A stretch of DNA of 56,184 bases from an uncultured Eubacteriales bacterium. Lineage in GTDB: Bacteria; Bacillota; Clostridia; Christensenellales; Borkfalkiaceae. The DNA is taken from contig UQTB01000013.1 of NCBI GenBank assembly GCA_900543915.1, forward strand, positions 1-56,184, given 5' to 3'. Below the pieces are notes generated by a model. It made no database searches and was not told the origin of the DNA. It worked only from the letters and a program-made list of their open reading frames with translations. Made by a program: the position numbers and the translations under genes. This document shows, in pieces, positions 16,727 through 25,400 of the stretch (the first letter of the stretch is position 1; each line of letters starts with the position of its first letter).

Positions 16727-17287
16727 ATGAAAGAACTGATTTTGGCGAGCAATTCTCCCCGCAGAAGGGCGCTGCTGGCAGAGGCCGGGATCTCTTTCCG
16801 GCAGATCCCCTCCGGCGTCGAGGAGCGGGCGGATCCCGCGCTTTCCCCCGAACGGCTGGTGGAGTCTCTGGCAAGGCAAAAGGCGGAGGACGTCTATGCC
16901 CGATTCGGCGGCGTCGTGCTGGGCGCGGATACCGTCGTATGCCTGAACGGCGCGGTTTTGGGAAAGCCCCGCTCGCGGGAACATGCGAAGGAGATGCTCC
17001 GCGCGCTGTCCGGAAAGAAGCACACCGTATGGTCGGGATATTGCCTTTTGGGCGCGGGAGCGCCTGTATCCGGCGCCGTTTCCTCCGAGGTGGAATTCAG
17101 GATGCTGTCGGAGGAGGAGATCGGGGCGTACGTGGCATCCGGCTCCCCGATGGATAAAGCGGGCGCGTACGGCGTGCAGGACGAGAATACGCCCGTCAGG
17201 CAGATCGTGGGCAGCTACACGAACGTCATGGGGCTTCCGATGGAGCGAATTGCGGAAATACTGAAGGAGAAAGGTTTATGGGTGTGA
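16727..17287 (+). CDS. maf: Maf-type nucleoside triphosphate pyrophosphatase
   Basis: A 186-residue protein from the ATG at 16727, starting MKELILASNSPRRRALL. This is the canonical Maf N-terminus with the S-x-R-R substrate loop. Further motifs are GADTVVCLNG and the PMDKAGAYGVQ segment with catalytic Asp and Lys. Maf enzymes hydrolyse dTTP/UTP or modified nucleotides to the monophosphate and affect septum formation. A GTG at 16703 extends the frame by eight residues but lies in a hairpin. There is no strong Shine-Dalgarno site for the ATG. The stop overlaps the MreB-like start by 10 bp, so the two are coupled, a common pairing in Firmicutes. Confidence 0.92.
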   Translation: MKELILASNSPRRRALLAEAGISFRQIPSGVEERADPALSPERLVESLARQKAEDVYARFGGVVLGADTVVCLNGAVLGKPRSREHAKEMLRALSGKKHTVWSGYCLLGAGAPVSGAVSSEVEFRMLSEEEIGAYVASGSPMDKAGAYGVQDENTPVRQIVGSYTNVMGLPMERIAEILKEKGLWV

Positions 17288-18282
17288 AATTAGCGATCGA
17301 TTTGGGATCGTCCACGACAAAAATATACCGCCTGGGCGGGGGCGTTCTGCTCTCCGAGCCCAGCGTAGTCGCGCTGAACGCGGAGGGGGACGGGCAGATC
17401 CGCGCGATCGGCCTGGACGCCAAACGGATCATCGGCAAGACTGCGGACAATACCCGCATCAGCTTTCCCATTTTTGAAGGAGAGGTGGTAAACGAGAAGA
17501 TGGCAGTCGCCATGCTCTCCTACTTTCTGAAAAAAATCCAGTTCCGTCCGGGGATCGGCGGAGGGAGCGTCCTGGTCAACGTTCCCTGCGGGCTGGACGT
17601 CGCCATGCTGAAAAAGTACGAGCGCGTGATGGATCGCTGCGGGATGGGGGAAATCGACTTTGTGGAATCTCCCGTGCTGTGCGCGCTGGGACAGAACGTG
17701 CCCGTCAACGAATCCAACCCCTGTTTCGTCATCGATCTGGGCGGCGGCGTAACGAACATCGCCGCGCTTTCGCTGGGCGGCGTGATCGCCGGCGTTTCCC
17801 TCAATGTGGGCGGAAATCTTTTGGACAGCGCTCTGATCGACTATATTGCGGAGACGTTCGGTCTCCAGGTGGGATTGCTGACCGCGGAACGCGCGAAAAA
17901 GCAGGTGGGAAGCCTCTATCGGAACGACCGCCTGAGCGCGGTGGTCAACGGGAGGGACGTCGCCACCGGAAAACCCAGATCGCTCTCTCTTTCCGCGAAG
18001 GATATTCACGAACCCGTCAAGCTCTTTTATGACAAGATCGCGGAGTACGCCTTTTCGGTCATCGCAAAGCTGCCGGCAGAAGTCGCGGCGGAGATCCGCC
18101 ATGCGGGCATTTATCTCGCGGGCGGCGGAGCGGAAATGACGGGGCTGGAGGATTATTTCGGCAGGGTGTTCAATATGAAGATCAATATTCCCTCCGAACC
18201 GGCGATGTCCGCCATGCTGGGCGCGGGCGCCGCGCTCGGCAACGAAAACCTTCTGAAAGCGATTCGCTTAAAGCAGGAGTAA
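17278..18282 (+). CDS. mreB: MreB-family actin homologue
   Basis: A 334-residue protein with the actin/Hsp70 fold. It shows the phosphate-1 motif AIDLGSSTTKIY, the phosphate-2 motif FVIDLGGGVTNIAALSLGG and the adenosine motif IYLAGGGAEMTGLEDYF. Filaments at the membrane direct cell-wall synthesis and rod shape. The gene overlaps maf, and no mreC/mreD follow; instead a terminator and then a phosphate transporter. It could therefore be a second MreB/Mbl-type paralogue. AAAGG precedes the ATG by a short distance. Confidence 0.9.
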   Translation: MGVKLAIDLGSSTTKIYRLGGGVLLSEPSVVALNAEGDGQIRAIGLDAKRIIGKTADNTRISFPIFEGEVVNEKMAVAMLSYFLKKIQFRPGIGGGSVLVNVPCGLDVAMLKKYERVMDRCGMGEIDFVESPVLCALGQNVPVNESNPCFVIDLGGGVTNIAALSLGGVIAGVSLNVGGNLLDSALIDYIAETFGLQVGLLTAERAKKQVGSLYRNDRLSAVVNGRDVATGKPRSLSLSAKDIHEPVKLFYDKIAEYAFSVIAKLPAEVAAEIRHAGIYLAGGGAEMTGLEDYFGRVFNMKINIPSEPAMSAMLGAGAALGNENLLKAIRLKQE

Positions 18283-18335
18283 CCGCCGCGCAAGAAAGAG
18301 GCGGGGTTGCATTTTTCCCTTTTTTCCAAAACCGA

Positions 18336-18364
18336 ATCCCCGCGCATTGCGCGGGGATATTTTT
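18336..18364 (+). terminator. Terminator of the maf-mreB unit
   Basis: A perfect 10-bp stem (18336-18345 with 18349-18358), a 3-base loop and ATTTTT after it. Confidence 0.88.
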
Positions 18365-18406
18365 GTAATCAGCCCCCCGCGGACAATCCGCGGGGGGCTG
18401 ATTACA
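18364..18406. repeat. Perfect 20-bp inverted repeat with 3-base spacer
   Basis: Arms at 18364-18383 and 18387-18406 are exact reverse complements around CAA. There is no T-run after the right arm; on the minus strand the hairpin is followed by AAAA. It directly abuts the preceding terminator. I know no gene or terminator family that needs so long a perfect stem here; a small mobile or REP-type palindrome is possible. Confidence 0.85.
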
Positions 18407-18575
18407 ATGAGAAACCGGGCTGTCCGCCGCCGAAACCGTATTGTGCGTTTTCTTATAATGAAAAATTTGATGGATATAAATTTCTATTATGTGTGTAAAA
18501 CGCTTGACGGGGAAAGTATGAATTTGTAAAATAGATGTGTAATACATCGAGAGGAAAATCACACAAGAGGAGTTT

Positions 18576-20246
18576 ATGGGTAATAATCTTTACGAGAATA
18601 TCTTTTTCGTGCTGGGCGGCCTCGCCGTATTGATGTACGGGATGAAGATCATGGGCGTCAACCTCGAAAACGCGGCCGGCAGCAAGATGAAAAAGGTGCT
18701 GGGAAAAATGACCAGCAACCGCTTTGCGGGCGTCGGGGTAGGCGCTCTGACGACTGCGATCATCCAGAGTTCTTCCGCGACGACCGTCATGCTGGTCGGC
18801 TTGGTCAATATCGGCATGCTGAATCTGTTTCAGGCGACCTCGGTGATCATGGGGGCGAACATCGGCACGACGATCACCGCGCAGCTTTTGTCCTTCAACA
18901 ACATCGGCTCGGTCAACGTCACCGCGATCGTCATGCTGATCACGACGGCGGGAATGGTGATGGGCATGTTCTTAAAGGGGAATAAAGTGAACTGCATCGG
19001 CTATATTTTAGTCGGGCTGGGGCTGATTTTCCTGGGGCTCGAAGTGATGAGCGTCTCGCTCAAGGCGGTCGTTTATCTGGAAGACGGCTCGCTGAGCCCC
19101 TTCTTTGCAAAACTCTTCGAACAGGATGCGAGCAATCCGCTGATGCCCCTTCTGGCGCTTTTGATCGGGCTTGTGATGACTTCGATCATCCAGAGTTCTT
19201 CCGCCATGACGGGAATTCTGATCTCCTTTTCGGGCGCGATGCCCTTCCGCATGGCGATGTTCATGATCCTGGGATCGAATATCGGAACCTGCGTCACCGC
19301 GCTGCTCTCCAGCATCGGCACCAACGCCAACGCGCGGCGCACGGCGGTAATTCATCTGCTGTTCAACTGCTTCGGCGCTCTCTTGTTTTTAGCGCCCCTG
19401 TGGATCTGGCAGCATCAGATCGAAGACTTTATCGTGCTTATCAGCGGAGACAATGTGTCCCGCCAGATCGCGAACTTCCATACGCTGTTCAAAATTCTGA
19501 TCGTAGCGGTATTTCTCCCGTTCATCAATCTGCTTGTCAAGCTCTCGATGAAAATCGTGCCGGACAAGAAGCGGCGCAAAGAGGAAAAAGAGCAGAAAGC
19601 GCTCCTCGACGACCGCCTTCTGGAGACGCCTCCCGTCGCGGTTTCGCAGGCAAAGAGCACCATCGTGGACATGGCGAATCTCGCCCGCAAAAATATGAAT
19701 CTCGCCTCTGAGATCCTGCTGGACGGCAATTTTGACCGCGCGGAGGAGATCAAAAAGAACGAAGAGCGCCTGAATTTCATGAACCGCACGATTACGGAGT
19801 TCCTGACCAAGATCATGTCCGTCCAGCTTTCGGGGCGGGACGAGCGTTCGGTCGCGACCTATTACCACGTCGTCAGCGACCTGGAGCGCGTGGGCGACTA
19901 TGCGGAGAATATCATGGAATACGGCTATAAGATGAAGGACGGGGGAATGGAGTTTTCCGCAGACGCCGTCTCCGAACTGAAAGACATGCTTTCCCGGCTG
20001 AACCGCCTGTTCGAGCTCACGATGAAGTCGTTTGCCGAACGCGACAGGAGCGTTTTGACTGAGGCGGATCAGGTGGAGGAGAGCATCGACGAGTCCCAGC
20101 GCCTGCTGGAAGACCGCCATATCGAGCGCGTCAAAGCGGGGCAGTGTTCGGCGAACATCGGATCGGTGTATTTGCAGACGCTCAGCGATTACGAGCGGAT
20201 CGGGGATCACCTGACCAACGTCGCTTTTTCCATCAATAAAATTTAA
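18576..20246 (+). CDS. Na+/phosphate cotransporter with PhoU-like domain
   Basis: A 556-residue protein in the NptA/YjbB class. The membrane part (about residues 1-320) contains two inverted Na_Pi_cotrans repeats, each with a QSSSA motif (IIQSSSATTVM and IIQSSSAMTGI). The C-terminal cytoplasmic part (about 345-556) consists of two PhoU-type helical repeats with the SDLERVGDYAENI and SDYERIGDHLTNV signatures. Inferred role: sodium-linked phosphate movement, regulated by its own PhoU module. It has a GAGG site before the ATG and its own terminator, so it is monocistronic. Confidence 0.93.
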   Translation: MGNNLYENIFFVLGGLAVLMYGMKIMGVNLENAAGSKMKKVLGKMTSNRFAGVGVGALTTAIIQSSSATTVMLVGLVNIGMLNLFQATSVIMGANIGTTITAQLLSFNNIGSVNVTAIVMLITTAGMVMGMFLKGNKVNCIGYILVGLGLIFLGLEVMSVSLKAVVYLEDGSLSPFFAKLFEQDASNPLMPLLALLIGLVMTSIIQSSSAMTGILISFSGAMPFRMAMFMILGSNIGTCVTALLSSIGTNANARRTAVIHLLFNCFGALLFLAPLWIWQHQIEDFIVLISGDNVSRQIANFHTLFKILIVAVFLPFINLLVKLSMKIVPDKKRRKEEKEQKALLDDRLLETPPVAVSQAKSTIVDMANLARKNMNLASEILLDGNFDRAEEIKKNEERLNFMNRTITEFLTKIMSVQLSGRDERSVATYYHVVSDLERVGDYAENIMEYGYKMKDGGMEFSADAVSELKDMLSRLNRLFELTMKSFAERDRSVLTEADQVEESIDESQRLLEDRHIERVKAGQCSANIGSVYLQTLSDYERIGDHLTNVAFSINKI

Positions 20247-20256
20247 CTGAAAGCAG

Positions 20257-20296
20257 ACGGAGCAGAGGGCGCGCGTTCTCCGCTCCGTTATTTTAT
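20257..20296 (+). terminator. Terminator of the Na/Pi cotransporter gene
   Basis: ACGGAGC (20257-20263) pairs with GCTCCGT (20282-20288) over a long loop, then TATTTTAT. Confidence 0.65.
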
Positions 20297-20573
20297 CAAG
20301 AGAAAGGGAAAAAGCCCTTGCATCAGGCGAGGCCTGCGAACCTGTCGGCTGCTTTTAAGGGGCGTTGCGCCGGCGATTCTGCGCCGAAACCCAAAAATCG
20401 CTTCTCTTTTCAAAAGATCGGTCGGGTTCGGCGCGCTGCGGGGAGGATCGCTCTGCACCCCGGCAGAAAAGCGAGAATTTTGTCGAAAAAACAAATAACT
20501 CATAATTCGACAAAATCCCCCCGTCATATTTTGCCAAAATAAAAAAAATATCACAAAATTTCCCCAAAAACAG
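20297..20573. other. Intergenic stretch without a supported gene
   Basis: Between the cotransporter terminator and the promoter of the 46-residue gene. Open frames here are short, lack ribosome-binding sites and have no recognisable product. The right end is very A/T-rich. Confidence 0.5.
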
Positions 20574-20603
20574 TTGTTTTCAGAGCCTTTTTTTCTTTAT
20601 AAT
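20574..20603 (+). promoter_or_regulatory. Promoter of the 46-residue gene
   Basis: TTGTTT (20574-20579) and TATAAT (20598-20603) spaced by 18 bp, with AAAAAGGAGG close to the start codon downstream. Confidence 0.75.
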
Positions 20604-20628
20604 AGAAGAAAAAAAGGAGGATACAGAG

Positions 20629-20769
20629 ATGTCGGTTCAGGAAATTATCGATTTATTGTATATGATGGCGGGTGAGGAAATCATCGGGCTGAGAGAAAAG
20701 ACGGAGGACGGTTTTATCCTTCGCCTTTCAGAGGACATGCAGTTTGAAATCACCGTGAAAGCCGCGTGA
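20629..20769 (+). CDS. 46-residue small acidic protein, function unknown
   Basis: A small gene with a full set of signals: promoter, AAGGAGG ribosome-binding site 7-8 bases before the ATG, and a strong terminator 28 bp after the stop. The product starts MSVQEIIDLLYMMAGEEI and has two helices followed by two short strands (FILRLSED, FEITVKAA). It has no membrane segment or cysteine pair. I recognise no family. The design, well-initiated and monocistronic, favours a real and fairly well-expressed cytosolic protein. Confidence 0.75.
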   Translation: MSVQEIIDLLYMMAGEEIIGLREKTEDGFILRLSEDMQFEITVKAA

Positions 20770-20796
20770 TTGATGCAGATGTTTTCATTTTTGAAC

Positions 20797-20834
20797 AGGG
20801 GCGTGTACGGCGATGCCGTGCACGCCCCTTTTTC
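20797..20834 (+). terminator. Terminator of the 46-residue gene
   Basis: A 15-bp stem with a single G-U pair (20797-20811 with 20815-20829), 3-base loop and T-run. Confidence 0.9.
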
Positions 20835-21190
20835 ATGGCGCTTTCGTATGAAACATCCCCCGGTTCTACCGGTGGAAGATAAAAAATTGCTTAGGCATTT
20901 CAATCATAAAAAAAGTAACCATAAAGTTAAGGTGTGTAGTGCAATGAGACGCTATAGTTAAAGCGATATCCGTTAACGGGTCAGCTGGTTTACCCTTTCA
21001 GAATATGTGCAAACCACCGGTTTTACCGGTGGTTCCGATTGACGCTTTCGCTTGAAAGATTCCCCGATTTTAAGGAAGGTTTTTTACAGGTGAGCAGGGG
21101 AATAAGACGCTAAGACATACGATACCCGTCGATTCAACCGGTAGGTTTGATTGGCACATTCGCCTGATCAAACCCGGGGTATACCGGGGA
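20834..21190. repeat. Degenerate repeat array with CCGGTnnnACCGG-type palindromes
   Basis: Three related segments (20834-20875, 21037-21075 and 21148-21190) share the pattern GATTGRCGCTTTCGC-TGA-A then CCCCGG-TTT-CCGG. A second pair of related segments contains AATRAGACGCTA (about 20943-20990 and 21100-21147). A perfect 9-bp hairpin AACCACCGG/CCGGTGGTT lies at 21012-21034. No frame is coding. Such palindromes with a GGTGGTT arm recall ends of IS200/IS605 or TnpB elements and REP sequences, but no transposase or TnpB is present in the window. Confidence 0.6.
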
Positions 21191-21246
21191 AACTAAAGGC
21201 CGCGGCATATTTTATAATAGACAGGGTTTTCTCTGCATGAAAAAAT

Positions 21247-21265
21247 CGGACGCCGCCCGCGTCCG
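21247..21265 (-). terminator. Terminator downstream of the C_GCAxxG_C_C gene
   Basis: CGGACGC/GCGTCCG stem with 5-base loop, followed on the minus strand by ATTTTTTC. It is about 70 bp after the stop. Confidence 0.75.
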
Positions 21266-21337
21266 AACACGTCAGAACCCCGCAACGCCCGAAAAGGGTA
21301 AGGAGCAGATAAGAATATTATGATTATATGGTTCCGT

Positions 21338-21805
21338 TCATAAATGATCTGAGCGCGACGTTTCTTCTAAAAATGCCTCCAATATCGCCGCGGTGTTCTC
21401 TATGACCTTCGGGCAGGGGCGGCTTTTATAATATTCTTCCGTCCGCGGCGCGGGTGCGGGAGAATCTTTTTGCCGGCGCAAACCGAGCAGCTCGCGGCAG
21501 ACAATGCTTCCGTTTTCGGAAGCACAGCGCGCCGCGAGCGCCTGGACGTCCCGGTAAAGCGCGGCCTTCTCTTCCTTTGCGCCCGGTTCGGCATATCCCC
21601 GCAGCGCGCTCAGAACAAATATCGCGCCCGAAAAAGCGCCGCAGACCTCTCTGAGCCTTCCCATGCCGCCGCCGAAGCCGCTGACCAACCGCAGCGCCGT
21701 TTCGGGCGGCAGCGCGAGTTCGTCGCAGAACGCGAGCGCGACGGCCTGCGCGCAGTTGTAGCCATTCAGAAAATATTGTCTTGCAATTTCGCCCTTATTC
21801 ATCAC
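21338..21805 (-). CDS. C_GCAxxG_C_C family protein
   Basis: A 155-residue protein with the family signature: Cys18 in GYNCAQAVALAF, the GFGGGMGRLREVCGAFSGA block carrying the GC-G-C motif, and a further Cys near the C-terminus in RPCPKVIENTAAIL. Members are probably redox-active proteins often encoded near metal or electron-transfer functions; the reaction is not known. The ATG has CAGGAG-type sequence upstream. It is divergent from the small membrane protein gene, 196 bp away. Residues about 100-125 form a variable, charged and Pro-rich loop. Confidence 0.9.
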   Translation of the reverse strand: MMNKGEIARQYFLNGYNCAQAVALAFCDELALPPETALRLVSGFGGGMGRLREVCGAFSGAIFVLSALRGYAEPGAKEEKAALYRDVQALAARCASENGSIVCRELLGLRRQKDSPAPAPRTEEYYKSRPCPKVIENTAAILEAFLEETSRSDHL

Positions 21806-21875
21806 AATCTCCTGTTTTCAGCATAGCACAGCGCCGCGGAAAAAGCAAGAAATAGCGTTGATTTTTTGAAATTCC

Positions 21876-21904
21876 TTTACAAAAAACAAAAAAAGTGCTA
21901 TACT
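21876..21904 (+). promoter_or_regulatory. Promoter of the 75-residue membrane protein
   Basis: TTTACA (21876-21881) and TATACT (21899-21904) with 17 bp between. The leader carries a perfect 20-bp palindrome (21926-21945) and a second small hairpin near 21950-21965. Confidence 0.75.
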
Positions 21905-22001
21905 GAAATCATCAAAGCGCTTGCACGAAAAGGCATGCCTTTTCGGCGTGCGGCCTGACAGCCGCGCGGAAAACGCTAAAATATTTGTTCGGAGGTATGT
22001 T

Positions 22002-22229
22002 ATGGCAAAAGGGAAAGGTTATCTGAATCTCGGTCTGGGCAAAATCATCACCATCATTTTGGCGATCATCCCCGTTACGAGCTGGATTCTGGGAGCGATT
22101 ACGCGCTTCATGAGAGGGCATTGGATTGCGGGGATCCTGCAGTTGGTCACAGGCGTCGGGACGCTTATCTTCTGGGTTCTCGACATCATTACTGCCGTCA
22201 CGTCGGGAGATCTGAAGTTCTTTGCATAG
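22002..22229 (+). CDS. 75-residue membrane protein, function unknown
   Basis: A small hydrophobic protein: a basic, Gly-rich start (MAKGKGYLNLGLGK), one helix at about residues 14-36, a polar turn with Arg, and a second helix at about 45-68. GGAGGT lies 5 bases before the ATG. It has its own promoter and two tandem terminators, so it is monocistronic. The topology resembles small TM2- or DUF-type hairpin proteins, but I cannot place it in a family. An upstream in-frame extension is open but has no start signal. Confidence 0.8.
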   Translation: MAKGKGYLNLGLGKIITIILAIIPVTSWILGAITRFMRGHWIAGILQLVTGVGTLIFWVLDIITAVTSGDLKFFA

Positions 22230-22252
22230 CCCGCCGGGCTCATTTTTCGGGG

Positions 22253-22320
22253 AAAAGCCGCAGAATGCGGCTTTTTTTCATTGATACAAAAAGGAAAACA
22301 CCCTGAACGGGTGTTTTTTT
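22253..22320 (+). terminator. Two tandem terminators
   Basis: First hairpin at 22253-22275 (10-bp stem, GAA loop, T-run), second at 22295-22317 (9-bp stem, T-run). They isolate the small gene from the RHS gene that follows. Confidence 0.88.
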
Positions 22321-22430
22321 ATTTGCGCAAATAGTCGGGCTGAAATTGTCTTTCCCATCGTATAAAATGAGGAAAAGCGGGGCGTGCGTTCAGCAAAATT
22401 CAACCCCCGCGGGAAAAAGGAGAAGAATCG

Positions 22431-25400
22431 ATGGGAAATATCAAATTTCTGAACGGGGAAGAACAGACAGCCGAGCTGCAGGAAAAAGCGGAGATACGCC
22501 TTGACGAACCCCCTGCTGCGGACCGGAAGGAGGAACAGGCCGCGCACGTCCTCTTTGAAGATATCTCGAAGCGCGAGGTTGACGCAAAGCATTTTCGCAT
22601 GAGCGACGGATCCTTCCGCGCGGTCTATTACGGCAGTCCCGTGCATTATTATGACGAGAACGAGGGAAAATACGTCGGCATCGACAATACGCTGACGGAA
22701 AGCGGCTGCGACGAAACGGATGAAGATGATTTCCGCGGTTATGTCAACAGACGGGGAAGTTTCAGGGTAAAGCTGGCGGAAAATACCGACGGCCGGAATC
22801 TGATGGCGATTGAAAAGGACGGCTATCGGCTGATCTGGAAACTGCTCGGCAAAAAAGACCGGGTGACGGGAGAGACCGCGCTTGCGAGTGCGTCGGCGCG
22901 CGTTTCAAAGGCAAACGAAGCCGACTCCGGTACCGGGGCGGAGTTGGACCGCCTGAACGGAGAGGTCCGTTACGACGATTTCGTTCCCGGATGCGATCTG
23001 CAGTACGTCGTCACGCCGACAGGCGTCAAGGAGAATATCATCGTCAGAGAAAAAAAGGAGGCGTATATCTTCGATTTCCTGTTGAAGACGAAATATCTGA
23101 ATCTGGAGCTCTCCGAAGACGGGCGCAAACTGCTCGCGTTTGTCGAGCGGGTGGACGAAACGACGGGAGCCGCTCAAAAAGAAGTGATCTTTGATATCCC
23201 CGCGCCGTATATGATCGACGGGGCGGGAAACGAAGGGTATGACGTCACTTATGAGCTGAGCCGCCAGCGGAACGGAAAATATCTCTTCAGCATCGTCGCG
23301 GACGAAACCTGGATCAATGCCGAAGGGCGCGTCTTTCCCGTGACGATCGACCCCGCGATCGAGGTCAATGAATTTGAACGGATTTTTGTATCAAGAACCG
23401 CTTTTAACAAAGAACCTGGAACCACACATATAACGTCGGAATTGCGTTACGTCGGCGGAACTGGAAAGAGCGAGATGCTCATGGAGAGCGGCACCTACGC
23501 CAGAACTTATTTTAAAATTACACTTCCCAAAAACCTTCAAGCATGTAAAATCAATCATGTTGTTCTTAAGCTTCATTTCATCAATCATCTTAAAAGCAAT
23601 GATGAGGTTACTCCGTTTTTAATCAGAAAGTGCGACGCAGTCGATATTGAAAATCCTCCGTTTTATGGCAACATGGGGGAAATAATTCAATATATACAGC
23701 AGGTAGGCAATATAGAGGATCAAATGTATGTAGAGTATGACTTAACGAAGATATATAAAAATGGAAGCACGACAGATCCTCGTTATGCTTGCCTGATCGG
23801 ATATGAAAAGGATGAGAGAGACGACTTACTGATATTGGAGGATGAAAACCAGTATGGTTATAAGGGAAAACTGGAAATCGACTATACCTTAAACAGGACG
23901 CTGAAAAGCGAAGAATTTCAGACCAACGACGTAAAACGCGCTGGGACACACATGGTGGACCTGTTTACAGGGTACAATAAATTTATTCATAAAGACAACG
24001 ATTTTGCAGGCGGAAATAGGCTTTCCTTAGAGATATCTCACGTCTATAACAGCCTGGAAAAATCGAACGAATACTACACAGTAAGCAAGGGCGGAAGCCG
24101 TACCGTGCCTTTGGGAATGGGAAAGGGATGGAAGCTCAATATCCAACAATTCGTCTTTAAGGTGGCGGATCAATCTTCGGCATACGATAACTCTCTGAGA
24201 TACTTGTATATCGACCAAAACGGGGATGAAATTTCATTTGCCAGAAATATAACGAGAAAACCGGTATATGACGGCGATACGATCACTGAAATCAAGGAGA
24301 CAGAGGAATTCCTGGATGAGCAGGGAAAAAAATTAAGGTGTTACGAAGTTGCCGGAGAAATCCGGATCGCGGATGACAACGGTACGATTTTATATTTCGA
24401 CAACAATGAACTCTATAAAATAACCGATAAAAACGGAGACTCCGTTACACTGGTAAAGGAAGCGTGTTACGGAAATATAAGCCGCGTTTACGACTCTCTC
24501 GGACACAGCGCTGTTTTTGAGTACGATGCTTACTGCCGCTTGAGCCGCCTTACATTTTCGGACGGAAAGGTTTTAACCTATCAGTATAACGGGAACGGAT
24601 GCCTTACGAAGATCTGTTATCCCGATTCCGGCGCCACAGAATTTTACTACGGCGGGCCCGACAGCATTTTCGACTTGAATTCGGTCAGAGACCGTTCTGG
24701 ATATCGCCTCAATGTGTCGTATTCTGACGGGAAAGTTTCGCAGCTCAAGGATTTTGCATGTTTTCGCTCGATCTCGTCAAACGGCGTAGTCCCTTACACA
24801 GCCGGAAGCGAGCCGGGAGTTGAAAAATTTTCGGCATACGATATCATCGTATACGAGAAACCTGGGAAAAAACTCTTAATCCGGTATCAGAATAACCTGA
24901 CTTCTGTCATCGCGGAAAACGGGTATGCGCAGAACTATCAGTTCAATCAGGGGGGATTCTGCGAGTGCGTTTATGAGACAAAAGACGAATTAAACGCAGA
25001 ACAAGTTAAAAAATCAGTAACAGATATTTTCTATTACAAGGGATTTGACGTGTTCGATACATATGAAGTAAGGCCTTCTTCCACATCGCAGAATTTATTG
25101 AAAGACGGAAGTTTCGAGGGTTCGGATGAAAGTGCCTGGCTGAGAATTGACGAAGATAGGTTCTGCAAAAAATACGGAGTCGGCGTGGACGGCGATTATG
25201 CCCTTTCAATCGTTGGGGCGGTGACGGAATCGCGTTTGATCAGGCAAATTATCAGAGCTTCAGAACTGGATTTAAGTCGGGGAGAGGGAATCATTTTCAG
25301 CGGTTTTGCAAAAGCAGATTCGCTTCCCTTGACCAATACGACGAAGTTTAGAATTTATTTGGCGCTCTATTATGAAGATAACTCTGTCAGTATCGAATCT

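Noticed and set aside
15380..17023. A 547-codon minus-strand frame over the ppx gene
   Set aside because: Opposite a clear Ppx/GppA gene; rich in His/Arg/Gln with no motif.
18336..18406. Riboswitch before the Na/Pi cotransporter
   Set aside because: The first hairpin is a plain terminator for mreB and the second a perfect palindrome; no conserved aptamer core was recognised, and the cotransporter start is 170 bp further on.
20834..21190. Possible CRISPR array
   Set aside because: Only three imperfect units of unequal spacing, with palindromes in place of constant repeats, and no cas genes.
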